Source of the DNA: Holosporales bacterium
GTDB lineage: Bacteria > Pseudomonadota > Alphaproteobacteria > BNTO01
Assembly (NCBI GenBank): GCA_031257795.1
Contig: JAIRNW010000032.1
Span: 1 to 14,920 of the forward strand
Length of the DNA: 14,920 bases
Direction: 5' to 3'
In this document: positions 1-6,917 of the stretch, one piece after another
How positions within the stretch are numbered: the first letter of the stretch is position 1
Layout of the letters: every line of letters starts with the position of its first letter
The notes under the pieces: model-generated
Told to the model about the DNA's origin: nothing
Database searches by the model: none
The model's input: the letters and a program-made list of their open reading frames with translations, nothing else
Program-made: the position numbers and the translations under genes

Positions 1-403
1 AAAGGAGGGGAATAGGCGAAGAAATTGGCCATTTTTAGCAATTATCGAAGTGTTGGATGCGACTGTTAGCCAGCAATATCAAGGCTTTTAGGGGGTTGGT
101 GGATAGCTGAGTAGTAACGAAAAAAGTAGTCTCCGTTCTCGGTCCCTTACGTAAAGAAGCTTCCAGTGTTATTTTAGCTGTGCAAGATACAATAACAATT
201 AACTACAATACGCATAAAAAAACCGAAAGCCCTGGCTATTGTTGCGACAATATTTTTCGAAGATGCATGCAAAATGGTTGAATATTATGGGACTCGCCGG
301 AAATTAGGTCACGGGGATCTTCAACGAAGTTTAAATATGTCCAATAACACAAACCGCATAATTCCACTGAAAACTAAGAAACACTGAGCAGCTTACACTA
401 CAT
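1..403. other. Left edge, no recognisable gene
   Basis: No convincing coding region was found in the stretch downstream of the recJ stop. A short open frame runs off the left edge and ends at a TAG at 89-91 on the plus strand. It could be the 3' end of a gene lying mostly outside the window, but its translation resembles nothing I know. No tRNA, clear terminator or full palindromic element is visible here. Confidence 0.4.
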
Positions 404-2569
404 TTAGACGAGTTGCGGAATAGCGTTAATTGTAGGAAATCGCCCTGAACAGGTTATAACATCCTCAAGTATGAATTGAAGACGTTCTCCAGCACGCCAT
501 GTGTTTATTTTCAACGTTCCAACAACGTCCATCCTCCTCCCCGTCTCAAAAATCTCTCTGACCTCAGCGTTGTTCGCAAGCTCACCAAAACAAACAGCAT
601 CTATCAGCGCCCCAGTTTCGTCGCACAAACTACACTGCACGCAACTAATCCGCGTTTTCCCATCGCGTCCGCCAATCACTCTGACTCCCTTCGCATACAC
701 GTTCCTTATGCAAAATTTCGGTTCGTGATTGCCAACTCCAAACGGCTCCAACATCCTAATCTGAGACATAAGCTCCCGAGTCAGTCCGCGGATTGAAATT
801 TGAGCGTCAACATTAATGCTTGGAACGTAAGTTTGCATAAAATCCGCCGTTTGCTCGTTCAGAAAATCGTAAAACGCCTGTTGTTTTTCAAGTTTAAAAG
901 AAAAACCGGCCGCCATCTTATGGCCGCCCCCTCCTAGCAGAAGCCCATTACTCACGGCTTGCCGCACCAACTCACCAACATCAATCCCTTCAACCGACCT
1001 GCAAGACCCCCTCGCAATGTGCTCATTTGAGCCAGAGTTCGCCATCTCTATGGTGAAAACAAAGGCAGGCCTGGAATACTTCTCCTTAAGTCTACTGGCT
1101 AGAAGCCCTACAATCCCCGGGTGCCAAGGAGCATTTTCACAAAAAGGTTGTTGGTTCGTCGATTCGGGGCTCGGCTTGAGCAGTACGTTGAGTACAGCTC
1201 CGCGCCTGTGCTCCGCGTCTCCTGCCACCAACTCTTTTTGTGAAAATGCATTTATATCGCCACAAAAAGGTTGTTGGTTCGTCGATTCGGGGTGGGGGAA
1301 CGATTCGGCACTCGGTCCCACAAGCAAAACCGGATTGTGCACCAACTGCAACCGCCATACTATCTCAATCGCCTCATTAAGTGCACACTCTTCCATCTTC
1401 TGCCGTTCCACATTTAGCGCGTTCAAGTTCTCGGCAATTTCCTTCGCCTCAAGAGAGTCCGCTGTGGTCAATAGGCGCACTCCTAGCGACGATGCCCCAA
1501 TCCTTCCTGCCGCATTAAGCCGCGGGCCTAGCGTAAAGCCAAGGTGATGCGCCGAAAGCTCGGTTCTCACTCCAGCCGCATCAATAAGCGCCCGCACGCC
1601 TGGAAGCTGGCTTTTGTGCATCAATTCCAGCCCCCTTCTCACAAAAGCCCGGTTGAGCCCCCTTAAAGGCATAACATCACAAACTGTCCCAAGGGCGACC
1701 AAATCCAGGAACAGCATAAGGTCTGGGAGCTCTGTTGGCTTTTTTATACCGTTTTCTTTCAAAAAGCGTTGAAGAGCGACTAGAAAACAAAACACCACCC
1801 CAGCAGCGCACAAATCTAGCCACGGACGCAAAAAGTTTGCGGGTTGTCGGATCGGCGGCGCCTCAGCAAAGTCTGCAACTTTGCAGGGATTTTGAAGCTG
1901 CTCGGCTCGAGCAGTACGTTGATTACCATTCTGCTTTCGCCCACAATCCCCAACAGCCAATTGATCCAACCTATGAGGGTTAACAACGATTGTTGGAGGG
2001 AGTTTACAGCTGTATCCCTCATCTCCATCAATATCATCAACATTCCCAACAGAATGATGATCAAGAACAACGCTATCTATCCCGCGCGCGTTTGCTTTCT
2101 GAATCTCATTAACAGACGTCGTTCCGCAATCAACCATAATAACCAGCGAGGCCTTTTCGCCAACGTTCATGAGGGCCGCCTCATTCACTCCGTACCCCTC
2201 GGCAACGCGGTCTGGTATGTAATAGCTCACGTTTCTTTCAACGCCAATTGCCTTGAAATAGTTAAGCAGCAAGGAAACCGAAGTTACCCCGTCAACATCG
2301 TAGTCCCCGTAAATCGCGACGTTCTCGGCATTCTCTATCGCCTTCGCCGTCCTTTTGACAGCCCGCTCCATGTCCTTGGGGAGAAGCGGGTCAAACAGCA
2401 GCCCCCGCACTGTTGGGCGCAGAAAAGCCTCAGCATCCTCTTGGCCAAGCCCACGTACCACACACAGCCTCGCTACGATGTCGCTTACCCCGCACCTTTG
2501 GCGAATCGCCAACACGCGCAGTTCGTCTGCATCGCAAATGTTCCACTTTTTTCGCAAGATTGACAGCAT
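404..2569 (-). CDS. recJ: Single-stranded-DNA-specific exonuclease RecJ with two repeat-derived insertions
   Basis: RecJ is a 5'-3' single-strand DNA exonuclease of the DHH superfamily, acting in RecFOR recombination and mismatch repair. The DHH phosphoesterase motifs are present in order: YGDYDVDG at residues 87-94, VDCGT around 146-150 and LDHH at 169-172. The DHHA1 motif GGGGHKMAAG lies at 546-555, followed by the C-terminal OB-like region. At 721 residues the protein is about 100 longer than the usual alphaproteobacterial RecJ. The excess is explained by two segments with no counterpart in the family: residues ~203-245 (after VVNPHRLD, before FLRPWLDLCAAG) and ~419-478 (after VLLVGP, before the conserved WHPGIVG). 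Both are encoded by dispersed-repeat DNA. All catalytic motifs are intact and the frame is open throughout, so the protein is probably functional. The ATG is preceded by a weak AAGAAG Shine-Dalgarno. Identification is secure; activity is inferred. Confidence 0.95.
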   Translation of the reverse strand: MLSILRKKWNICDADELRVLAIRQRCGVSDIVARLCVVRGLGQEDAEAFLRPTVRGLLFDPLLPKDMERAVKRTAKAIENAENVAIYGDYDVDGVTSVSLLLNYFKAIGVERNVSYYIPDRVAEGYGVNEAALMNVGEKASLVIMVDCGTTSVNEIQKANARGIDSVVLDHHSVGNVDDIDGDEGYSCKLPPTIVVNPHRLDQLAVGDCGRKQNGNQRTARAEQLQNPCKVADFAEAPPIRQPANFLRPWLDLCAAGVVFCFLVALQRFLKENGIKKPTELPDLMLFLDLVALGTVCDVMPLRGLNRAFVRRGLELMHKSQLPGVRALIDAAGVRTELSAHHLGFTLGPRLNAAGRIGASSLGVRLLTTADSLEAKEIAENLNALNVERQKMEECALNEAIEIVWRLQLVHNPVLLVGPSAESFPHPESTNQQPFCGDINAFSQKELVAGDAEHRRGAVLNVLLKPSPESTNQQPFCENAPWHPGIVGLLASRLKEKYSRPAFVFTIEMANSGSNEHIARGSCRSVEGIDVGELVRQAVSNGLLLGGGGHKMAAGFSFKLEKQQAFYDFLNEQTADFMQTYVPSINVDAQISIRGLTRELMSQIRMLEPFGVGNHEPKFCIRNVYAKGVRVIGGRDGKTRISCVQCSLCDETGALIDAVCFGELANNAEVREIFETGRRMDVVGTLKINTWRAGERLQFILEDVITCSGRFPTINAIPQLV
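1131..1315. repeat. Palindromic element plus partial second copy, inserted in recJ
   Basis: Two identical 32-bp direct repeats lie at 1138-1169 and 1261-1292, both starting CACAAAAAGGTTGTTGG. The first copy is also the left arm of an inverted repeat: GCATTTTCACAAAAAG at 1131-1146 is the exact reverse complement of 1235-1250, so 1131-1250 is a ~120-bp palindromic unit. The second 32-mer follows directly after the right arm. On the recJ strand this encodes residues ~419-478, in which the decapeptide PESTNQQPFC occurs twice. The segment interrupts the conserved stretch between the strand VLLVGP and the WHPGIVG motif, which is normally only a few residues. Confidence 0.85.
1830..1965. repeat. Diverged repeat element inserted in recJ (upstream insertion)
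   Basis: This DNA encodes RecJ residues ~203-245, absent from the usual RecJ fold. It shares with the other recJ insertion a 22-base core at 1901-1922, matching 1170-1191 at 21 of 22 positions (CTCGGCTCGAGCAGTACG...). Its left end AAAAAGTTTGCGGGTTGTCGG aligns with the AAAAAGGTTGTTGGTTCGTCG arm of the other copy. Inside are two perfect hairpins: CGCAAA/TTTGCG at 1828-1842 and CTGCTCG/CGAGCAG at 1898-1914. The right boundary is approximate. Confidence 0.7.
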
Positions 2570-2651
2570 CAGACTTCTTTACAAACAACTATACCAAATC
2601 ACCAACTTTGTTTGAGGGCGGCTCTACGATTCCGCAAACCCTCAGTAAGAG

Positions 2652-2718
2652 CCAGTTGACATAATGATTTAAATTGGTCGTTTCTGCGTCTAATCCGGTT
2701 CGAAACTCATGTACGTTT
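2652..2718 (+). repeat. 67-bp dispersed repeat, copy 1
   Basis: Compared by eye, this stretch matches the reverse complement of 12084-12150 at about 61 of 67 positions; the core 2661-2718 matches at 54 of 58. It includes the shared string ATCCGGTTCGAAACTCATGT. It lies in the gap between the divergently transcribed recJ and dcd. Weaker similarity continues rightwards with small gaps through a shared GCTTCTGC. Confidence 0.9.
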
Positions 2719-2836
2719 AGGTACTGCTTCTGCCGAAACGGATCGACGACCCCACAGGTCAGTTGTGATTGGCTATAGATTTAGGAAGACAGCAGCAATC
2801 AATTCAGTATATATTCAACCAGGTAAGCCAGTGAGG

Positions 2837-3403
2837 ATGAGCACCAATATGACTGTATTAAGCGACGAGTGGATACGAAAACAATCCATCGATCACAAAA
2901 TGATTTCGCCTTTCGTTGAAAACCTTTGTTCCACGAACGTTGTGTCGTTTGGGTTATCCTCGTACGGCTACGATGCTCGCGTGTCTGATGAGTTCAAAGT
3001 GTTCACCAACGTCAATAACGCAATCATTGACCCCAAAAAATTTTCAGAGGACTGCTTCATCAGCAAGAAGTGCAACGAATGCCTCATCCCCCCACACAGC
3101 TTCGCCCTCGGACACACGGTGGAGTATTTCAACATCCCTCGAGACGTAATCGTAATCTGCCTAGGCAAATCCACGTACGCGCGCTGTGGCATCATCATCA
3201 ACGTGACGCCACTAGAGCCGGAATGGGAGGGCTACGTCACGCTGGAGTTCTCGAACACAACCCCTCTTCCTGCGAAAATCTACGCCAACGAAGGGGTTTG
3301 CCAGTTTATATTCTTGAAAGCGGATTCGTCGTGCCAAACGTCATATAAGGACAGGCAAGGAAAGTATATGGGGCAGAGTGGTGTGACGTTGCCAAAGGTG
3401 TGA
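2837..3403 (+). CDS. dcd: dCTP deaminase
   Basis: The enzyme deaminates dCTP to dUTP, the first step from dCTP to dTMP in most Proteobacteria, in the cytosol. The 188-residue product matches the alphaproteobacterial enzyme nearly end to end. Visible features are GLSSYGYDARVSDEFK, FTNVN, the active-site stretch GKSTYARCGIIINVTPLEPEWEG with its catalytic glutamate, and the C-terminal YKDRQGKYMGQSGVTLPK. The open frame extends upstream to 2765, but the family begins close to the ATG at 2837, giving the usual length. An ATG at 2849 (MTVLSDEWI) is a possible alternative, and neither has a strong Shine-Dalgarno. The gene stands alone; its stop codon overlaps a TGAGCAGTACGTT fragment of the dispersed repeat family. 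Confidence 0.93.
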   Translation: MSTNMTVLSDEWIRKQSIDHKMISPFVENLCSTNVVSFGLSSYGYDARVSDEFKVFTNVNNAIIDPKKFSEDCFISKKCNECLIPPHSFALGHTVEYFNIPRDVIVICLGKSTYARCGIIINVTPLEPEWEGYVTLEFSNTTPLPAKIYANEGVCQFIFLKADSSCQTSYKDRQGKYMGQSGVTLPKV

Positions 3404-3448
3404 GCAGTACGTTACGCATCTCGACGTCTGTGCTTCGAGGAGCATGCC
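3401..3448. repeat. Repeat fragment and hairpin after dcd
   Basis: TGAGCAGTACGTT at 3401-3413 matches the core of both recJ insertions and includes the dcd stop codon. It is followed by an imperfect stem, GCATCTCGA at 3416-3424 against TCGAG at 3435-3439 and ATGC at 3444-3447. A second small hairpin (ATGCCT/AGGCAT) follows around 3460-3480. No T-tract follows, so this is not a convincing terminator; it looks like a decayed palindromic element. Confidence 0.45.
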
Positions 3449-3505
3449 GCCATCCTACTATGCCTCTAGCAAACAGGCATCCCTAATCTTTCAGCAATCA
3501 TCGAA

Positions 3506-4498
3506 ATGGCAAATTTTTTGTCATATTACCCCACATTTAGGAGAGTCATTATTGCTTTTACTTTAGAAAAAATCGCTTTTAAGTTGTGTGAGGCTGGTAT
3601 TCAAAACCCTTGGAGAGAGGCAAGGCTTCTTGTCGCATTCGTCTCCGGAGCCTCATACGTCGACGTTTTGGCTATAGGCAAGTGTGCGGCGCTCACAAAC
3701 TGCAACCAAGATAAACTGGAAGAAGCCTTGGCCCGGCGCTGCTCGAGAGAGCCGCTGACGAAAATTATCGGGAAAGCGAGATTTTGGAAGAATGAATTCA
3801 TAACAACCAGCGAAACATTAGACCCACGCCCAGAGAGCGAGATTGTTATCGAGGGAGTCCTCCATTTTTTTAAAGACCGCAGTTCCAGCTTGACCTTCCT
3901 TGATATAGGCACGGGGACCGGTTGCTTGCTGTTGTCTTGTCTTGGTGAATACGAAAACAGCATTGGGTTCGGCTTCGATATCAATCCTAAAGCAGTGGAA
4001 ATCGCCACACAAAATGCTGAGCAATGCCGTTTGTCGCGGCGTGCATTTTTCTTTACGAGGAATTGGAATGACGGCATCTCGGCGGAAGCGCTTGTTTTGC
4101 CGGGACCACGAACTGGCGCGGAGGAAAACTTTTCGCAACAGGAATGCAGAGTGGATGTGGCAAATGTTTCGCGTCTTTGCTCCCCTGACATTGTTTTGTG
4201 CAATCCGCCGTACATCAGCACACTACACAAAGCGTCTCTTGATCCAGAAACTTCCTTTGACCCGCGCCTGTCGCTGTTCGGCGGGCTAGACGGCCTTGCC
4301 GCATACCGCGAGCTTTTCTCTATCATCAGAAGGGATATTTCAAGTAAGGCCACATTTTTCTTTGAAATAGGCTGTGGCCAGCAGGGTGATGTGAAGGAAA
4401 TTGCGAGTGAAAACGGATTTACATGCGAGGCAATATTGCCGGATTTAAACGCTATCCCGCGCGTGATGGTCTTTCGGAGGAATACGGGAGCAAGTTAA
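3506..4498 (+). CDS. prmC: Peptide chain release factor N5-glutamine methyltransferase PrmC (HemK)
   Basis: PrmC methylates the glutamine of the GGQ motif in release factors RF1 and RF2 using S-adenosylmethionine, which supports efficient translation termination. The N-terminal helical domain has the typical AGI-NPWREARLL signature (~30-42) and the REPLTKIIG loop (~81-89). The Rossmann domain shows DIGTGTG (133-139, SAM binding) and the diagnostic NPPY (233-236). Residues ~195-224, between the fourth strand and NPPY, form an extra loop of some 25-30 residues that the family lacks. The start is uncertain: the ATG at 3506 has no visible Shine-Dalgarno. A strong TTAGGAGA lies at 3536-3543, inside the open frame and just upstream of ATT codons at 3548 and 3551, where homologues would begin. 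Function is secure. Confidence 0.93.
   Translation: MANFLSYYPTFRRVIIAFTLEKIAFKLCEAGIQNPWREARLLVAFVSGASYVDVLAIGKCAALTNCNQDKLEEALARRCSREPLTKIIGKARFWKNEFITTSETLDPRPESEIVIEGVLHFFKDRSSSLTFLDIGTGTGCLLLSCLGEYENSIGFGFDINPKAVEIATQNAEQCRLSRRAFFFTRNWNDGISAEALVLPGPRTGAEENFSQQECRVDVANVSRLCSPDIVLCNPPYISTLHKASLDPETSFDPRLSLFGGLDGLAAYRELFSIIRRDISSKATFFFEIGCGQQGDVKEIASENGFTCEAILPDLNAIPRVMVFRRNTGAS
4095..4165. repeat. Possible small palindromic insertion within prmC
   Basis: The DNA encoding the extra PrmC loop is bounded by imperfect inverted arms: TTTTGCCGGGACCAC at 4095-4109 against GTGGATGTGGCAAAT at 4151-4165, about 10 of 15 paired. It could be an old element of the kind seen in recJ, but there is no direct sequence match to that family beyond short strings. 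Confidence 0.3.
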
Positions 4499-4619
4499 TT
4501 TATACACCGTCACAAAAAGAATTTGAGAGCAGAAGATTCGCTAGACACCATTAACAAAAAGACGTCGTTTTTTATGTGCAGGAATCGCAAAGAAGTTAGC
4601 TGGGTTGCTTGGGGTTGGT

Positions 4620-4718
4620 AGGAGGGAGAACCCTGCAGTGTCGGCTTCATTGCGGCAAAACGTGATGTGGCTACTGCCGATGTGATTGTGGTTCAGTGCG
4701 CGTCAGGGTTTTCCTCCT
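4620..4718. repeat. Palindromic element at the 3' end of recO
   Basis: AGGAGGGAGAACCCTG at 4620-4635 is a near-perfect inverted match of CAGGGTTTTCCTCCT at 4704-4718, enclosing about 68 bases. The total is about 99 bp, close to the other complete elements. The outer flank TTATGGCAGAGTATC at 4720-4734 recurs exactly at 13299-13313, next to the complete element after pal, which supports common origin. The rest of the prmC-recO gap (4499-4619) holds no gene. Confidence 0.65.
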
Positions 4719-4719
4719 C

Positions 4720-5535
4720 TTATGGCAGAGTATCCAGCAGCGCTGCGAGTGAAGCCCTATGAAAATCGCTAATCGTATTTCCTGTGCGGCTTTTGTTTGG
4801 GCTCTTGAATAGAAAATAATGTGTTAGCGAGAACATTTTCCTTAAGTCCTCTAAGGAACGCTTGTTAAACAATTGGAAAACGTTCTGTCCGCTCGCTTCC
4901 GCCTCCGCCTCTTTATCTTCCAGGAACAACGATGGGAAGGCTAATAGCTTGTCTTTATACGGCTCCCCCATTGAACGAGTAACGATCCTCCCTGTCCTCG
5001 GGGAAACAAACTCAAGCGGATCGTGCTTGCTCGCCTTCACCAAATCTTTGAAGTCCAAAACAACGCCAACCCGCGGCAGTAGTGCGAGCTCAACAAACAA
5101 CAAATTCCAGAGCAGTCTCTGCAGCTCGTTTTGTGGAGAATTTCCAGGGCACCCCGCTGAGTCCAGCCTGGAAAGGTCGTAAAATGAGGAAAAGGAATTA
5201 ATGAAATTTCTCGCCGCTTCATACACATCCAAACACTTTAGATGCTCGAATAGTACTTCGGTTAACACTGCCGCGAAAATTTTGAAGCACTGTATTTTGT
5301 CTACATCACGCATCACAAAGGCGATGCAAGACTTTTTAAGCTCAAAGCGCCAAGTGCCGAGCTGTTCTGGGAGGCGGGCCGTCCATGTTGCCTCGACTAT
5401 ATCCCCGAGGTTTACACTTCCGCGCCGAAAAAGCCCGTTATGCAAACCGTAACCTTCGGATAAGACGGTTACGAGTGAGGACGACTCGGAGAAAGCGCGA
5501 ACCTCAAGAACTATGGCCTCACTAGTCCATTGCAT
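4720..5535 (-). CDS. recO: DNA repair protein RecO
   Basis: RecO works with RecR and RecF to load RecA onto SSB-coated single-strand DNA and anneals complementary strands. The N-terminal OB fold is recognisable: MQWTSEAIVLEVRAFSESS, VTVLSEGYGLHNGLFRRG and WTARLPEQLGTWRFE (residues 1-66). A helical region follows, with LLWNLLFVELALLPRVG around 141-157. The 271 residues are slightly long for the family. The ATG at 5535 has GGAG only a few bases upstream. The final residues and stop (LDTLP then TAA) lie on a 15-base string that recurs after pal, so the C-terminus appears to have been supplied by a repeat element. The gene runs convergent with prmC. Assignment is based on N-terminal similarity and length. 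Confidence 0.88.
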   Translation of the reverse strand: MQWTSEAIVLEVRAFSESSSLVTVLSEGYGLHNGLFRRGSVNLGDIVEATWTARLPEQLGTWRFELKKSCIAFVMRDVDKIQCFKIFAAVLTEVLFEHLKCLDVYEAARNFINSFSSFYDLSRLDSAGCPGNSPQNELQRLLWNLLFVELALLPRVGVVLDFKDLVKASKHDPLEFVSPRTGRIVTRSMGEPYKDKLLAFPSLFLEDKEAEAEASGQNVFQLFNKRSLEDLRKMFSLTHYFLFKSPNKSRTGNTISDFHRASLAALLDTLP

Positions 5536-5634
5536 TACTCCATCTCACAAAAACTGCCGGACCATTTCAGGGCTCGGCTGCTCGGCTTTGGCCGCATGAC
5601 ACAGCCTCACTTAACGCATTGCGTCCACAAATCC

Positions 5635-6544
5635 TCACACCCCCGCAGCTAGAGCTGCACCGACTCGCGAGGAATTAAGCAGGCCAAGGATCGCCTCTTT
5701 ATCGCCTATTTCTTTCGCAAAATTCATGTATCGTAGCATTGTTTCTTTTTCTTCTCCTGTATACTGCCAAGACTTAATTAGTTCTGCAACTTTATCTGCT
5801 ATTGCAGCTATTTCTGCGTCAGGCCCCGATGAGATCGGACTTGGCTTTGGTGGCACTCGCGAAACAAGTTCGTTTAGGGAAGCTATGATCGTTCTTTGAA
5901 GCCGGCGTTTTTTTGGGGCAACAGTTGCGGCAATTACTCTAAACGCTCTTTGTAACTGTTCTCCTGAAAGATTGTCTACAAGTTTTGTAACAAGACCTAC
6001 TAACTTAGCAGGATCATTATGTAAAATCGAGTTAAAAGTACCTTCAGCAATGGCGGATTTAATGACTGACGTCAGCTTCTGCGAATAAAATTCGGCCATA
6101 GCCAGCTTAGCTCCACCCATTACCGCTTGCTGTACTTCAAGTACTTTAGGCACGGCTTCTAAAGTTGCCTTCAAACACTCAAACTGATTTTGGTTCCCCA
6201 AGTCTGGAAATAGCACGTTATAGGGCGAATATCGCTCGTCCAATGGCAAACCTGCAACGCATTCCTTAAAAACTACAGCAATGATTTTTTTCAAAAAAAC
6301 TCTACGGTCAGCATCCAGTATCGCTGCAAAAAAAGGGTCTCCCCCCCCCCCAGAGTATTGCGGATTCTACGTTTAGAAAATATTGCTTAGCTTCAGGACA
6401 CCTCTCTAGTGCACCGCTGTTAGAATATTGAGGTACACTAGAGGCATTCGTGGGACAAAGGGCAAGCGACCGCTGTACCGATCCTGAGCAGAAAGTTGGA
6501 GAAGTGCTCAGAAGCAAAAGAAAACAAAGATTTTTACCATTCAC
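5635..6544 (-). CDS. Secreted protein gene interrupted at a poly-G tract; probably phase-variable, OFF here
   Basis: I do not recognise a family. Two open frames on the minus strand abut. The upstream one starts with GTG at 6544, behind a strong GGGAGG with 6-base spacing. It encodes a signal-peptide-like N-terminus (GKNLCFLLLLSTSPTFCSGS), runs through 11 Gs and stops at 6308. The downstream one (to 5635) has only a TTG for a start, at 6294, with no Shine-Dalgarno. Dropping one G makes a single open frame of 303 codons, bridged by WGGGDPFFAAILDADRRV into KKIIAVVFKECVAG. The joined protein (~302 residues) would be exported, largely helical, with a proline-serine linker (PPKPSPISSGP) near residue 230 and no transmembrane segment after the signal. 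A TTGACA promoter lies just upstream. A sequencing error in the homopolymer is the main alternative. Confidence 0.75.
6341..6351 (-). repeat. Homopolymeric tract, 11 G on the minus strand
   Basis: Eleven consecutive Cs on the plus strand sit inside the 5' third of the secreted-protein gene. Runs of this length are rare in coding DNA and are known slipped-strand mispairing sites. A count of 10 (or 7 or 13) joins the two flanking frames; 11 leaves the downstream frame untranslated from the signal peptide start. Further 7-base T and A runs follow within 60 bases. Confidence 0.95.
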
Positions 6545-6602
6545 GGGAAACCTCCCAAAAAGACAAACAGAAGCTTACTTGTACAACAGGAGAGAAGCGC
6601 TC

Positions 6603-6629
6603 GCAATACATTTTCTGAATTGCTGTCAA
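6603..6629 (-). promoter_or_regulatory. Candidate promoter of the poly-G gene
   Basis: Reading the minus strand, TTGACA at 6629-6624 is followed after 15 bases by TATTGC at 6608-6603, about 60 bases before the GTG start. The -35 is perfect; the -10 and spacing are only fair. Confidence 0.45.
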
Positions 6630-6662
6630 CGCAACCTCTAAATTGCATCGACACACTTTTTG

Positions 6663-6690
6663 TTGACAGAAAAGACGGCATGTATACAAT
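6663..6690 (+). promoter_or_regulatory. Candidate promoter facing the 453-residue protein gene
   Basis: TTGACA at 6663-6668 and TACAAT at 6685-6690 are separated by 16 bases, a good sigma-70 type promoter. It is back to back with the minus-strand promoter: their -35 boxes are only about 33 bases apart. It would leave a ~220-base leader before the start at 6918. That leader is AT-rich with no gene, and a nearer promoter cannot be excluded. Confidence 0.5.
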
Positions 6691-6917
6691 CGACCTAATT
6701 CTCCTGAAGAAATTCTTTAATTAATAAATTCTAAACACTTTGTCTATTAATATATCTTTAATGGATAAAACAAGAAACATATGGCCTTCAAGCAGCCTTT
6801 TGCGCTTGTGATTTAGTCTATTTAAAAAATCAAATATAGTTTCCGTTTTACGCAGATTTTGCAAGTAAAGAGGGGGATTGTTGCGTCTGTTTTTCTCTAT
6901 CTCGGAGGAAAGAAATA

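Noticed and set aside
1131..1292. Direct repeats as a CRISPR array
   Set aside because: Only two copies with one long palindromic spacer, lying inside a coding gene; no cas genes nearby.
1137..1358. Open frames on either strand within the recJ insertion
   Set aside because: They overlap the intact recJ frame, lack Shine-Dalgarno sites and consist of repeat DNA.
1844..2563. 239-codon plus-strand open frame opposite recJ
   Set aside because: It is the antisense shadow of recJ, whose family motifs are unmistakable; its translation has no domain or start signal.
3455..3490. ATGCCT/AGGCAT hairpin after dcd as a terminator
   Set aside because: The six-base stem is AT/GC mixed and no T-run follows.
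3601..4353. 250-codon minus-strand open frame opposite prmC
   Set aside because: It lies wholly antisense to the clearly identified prmC, with no family resemblance.
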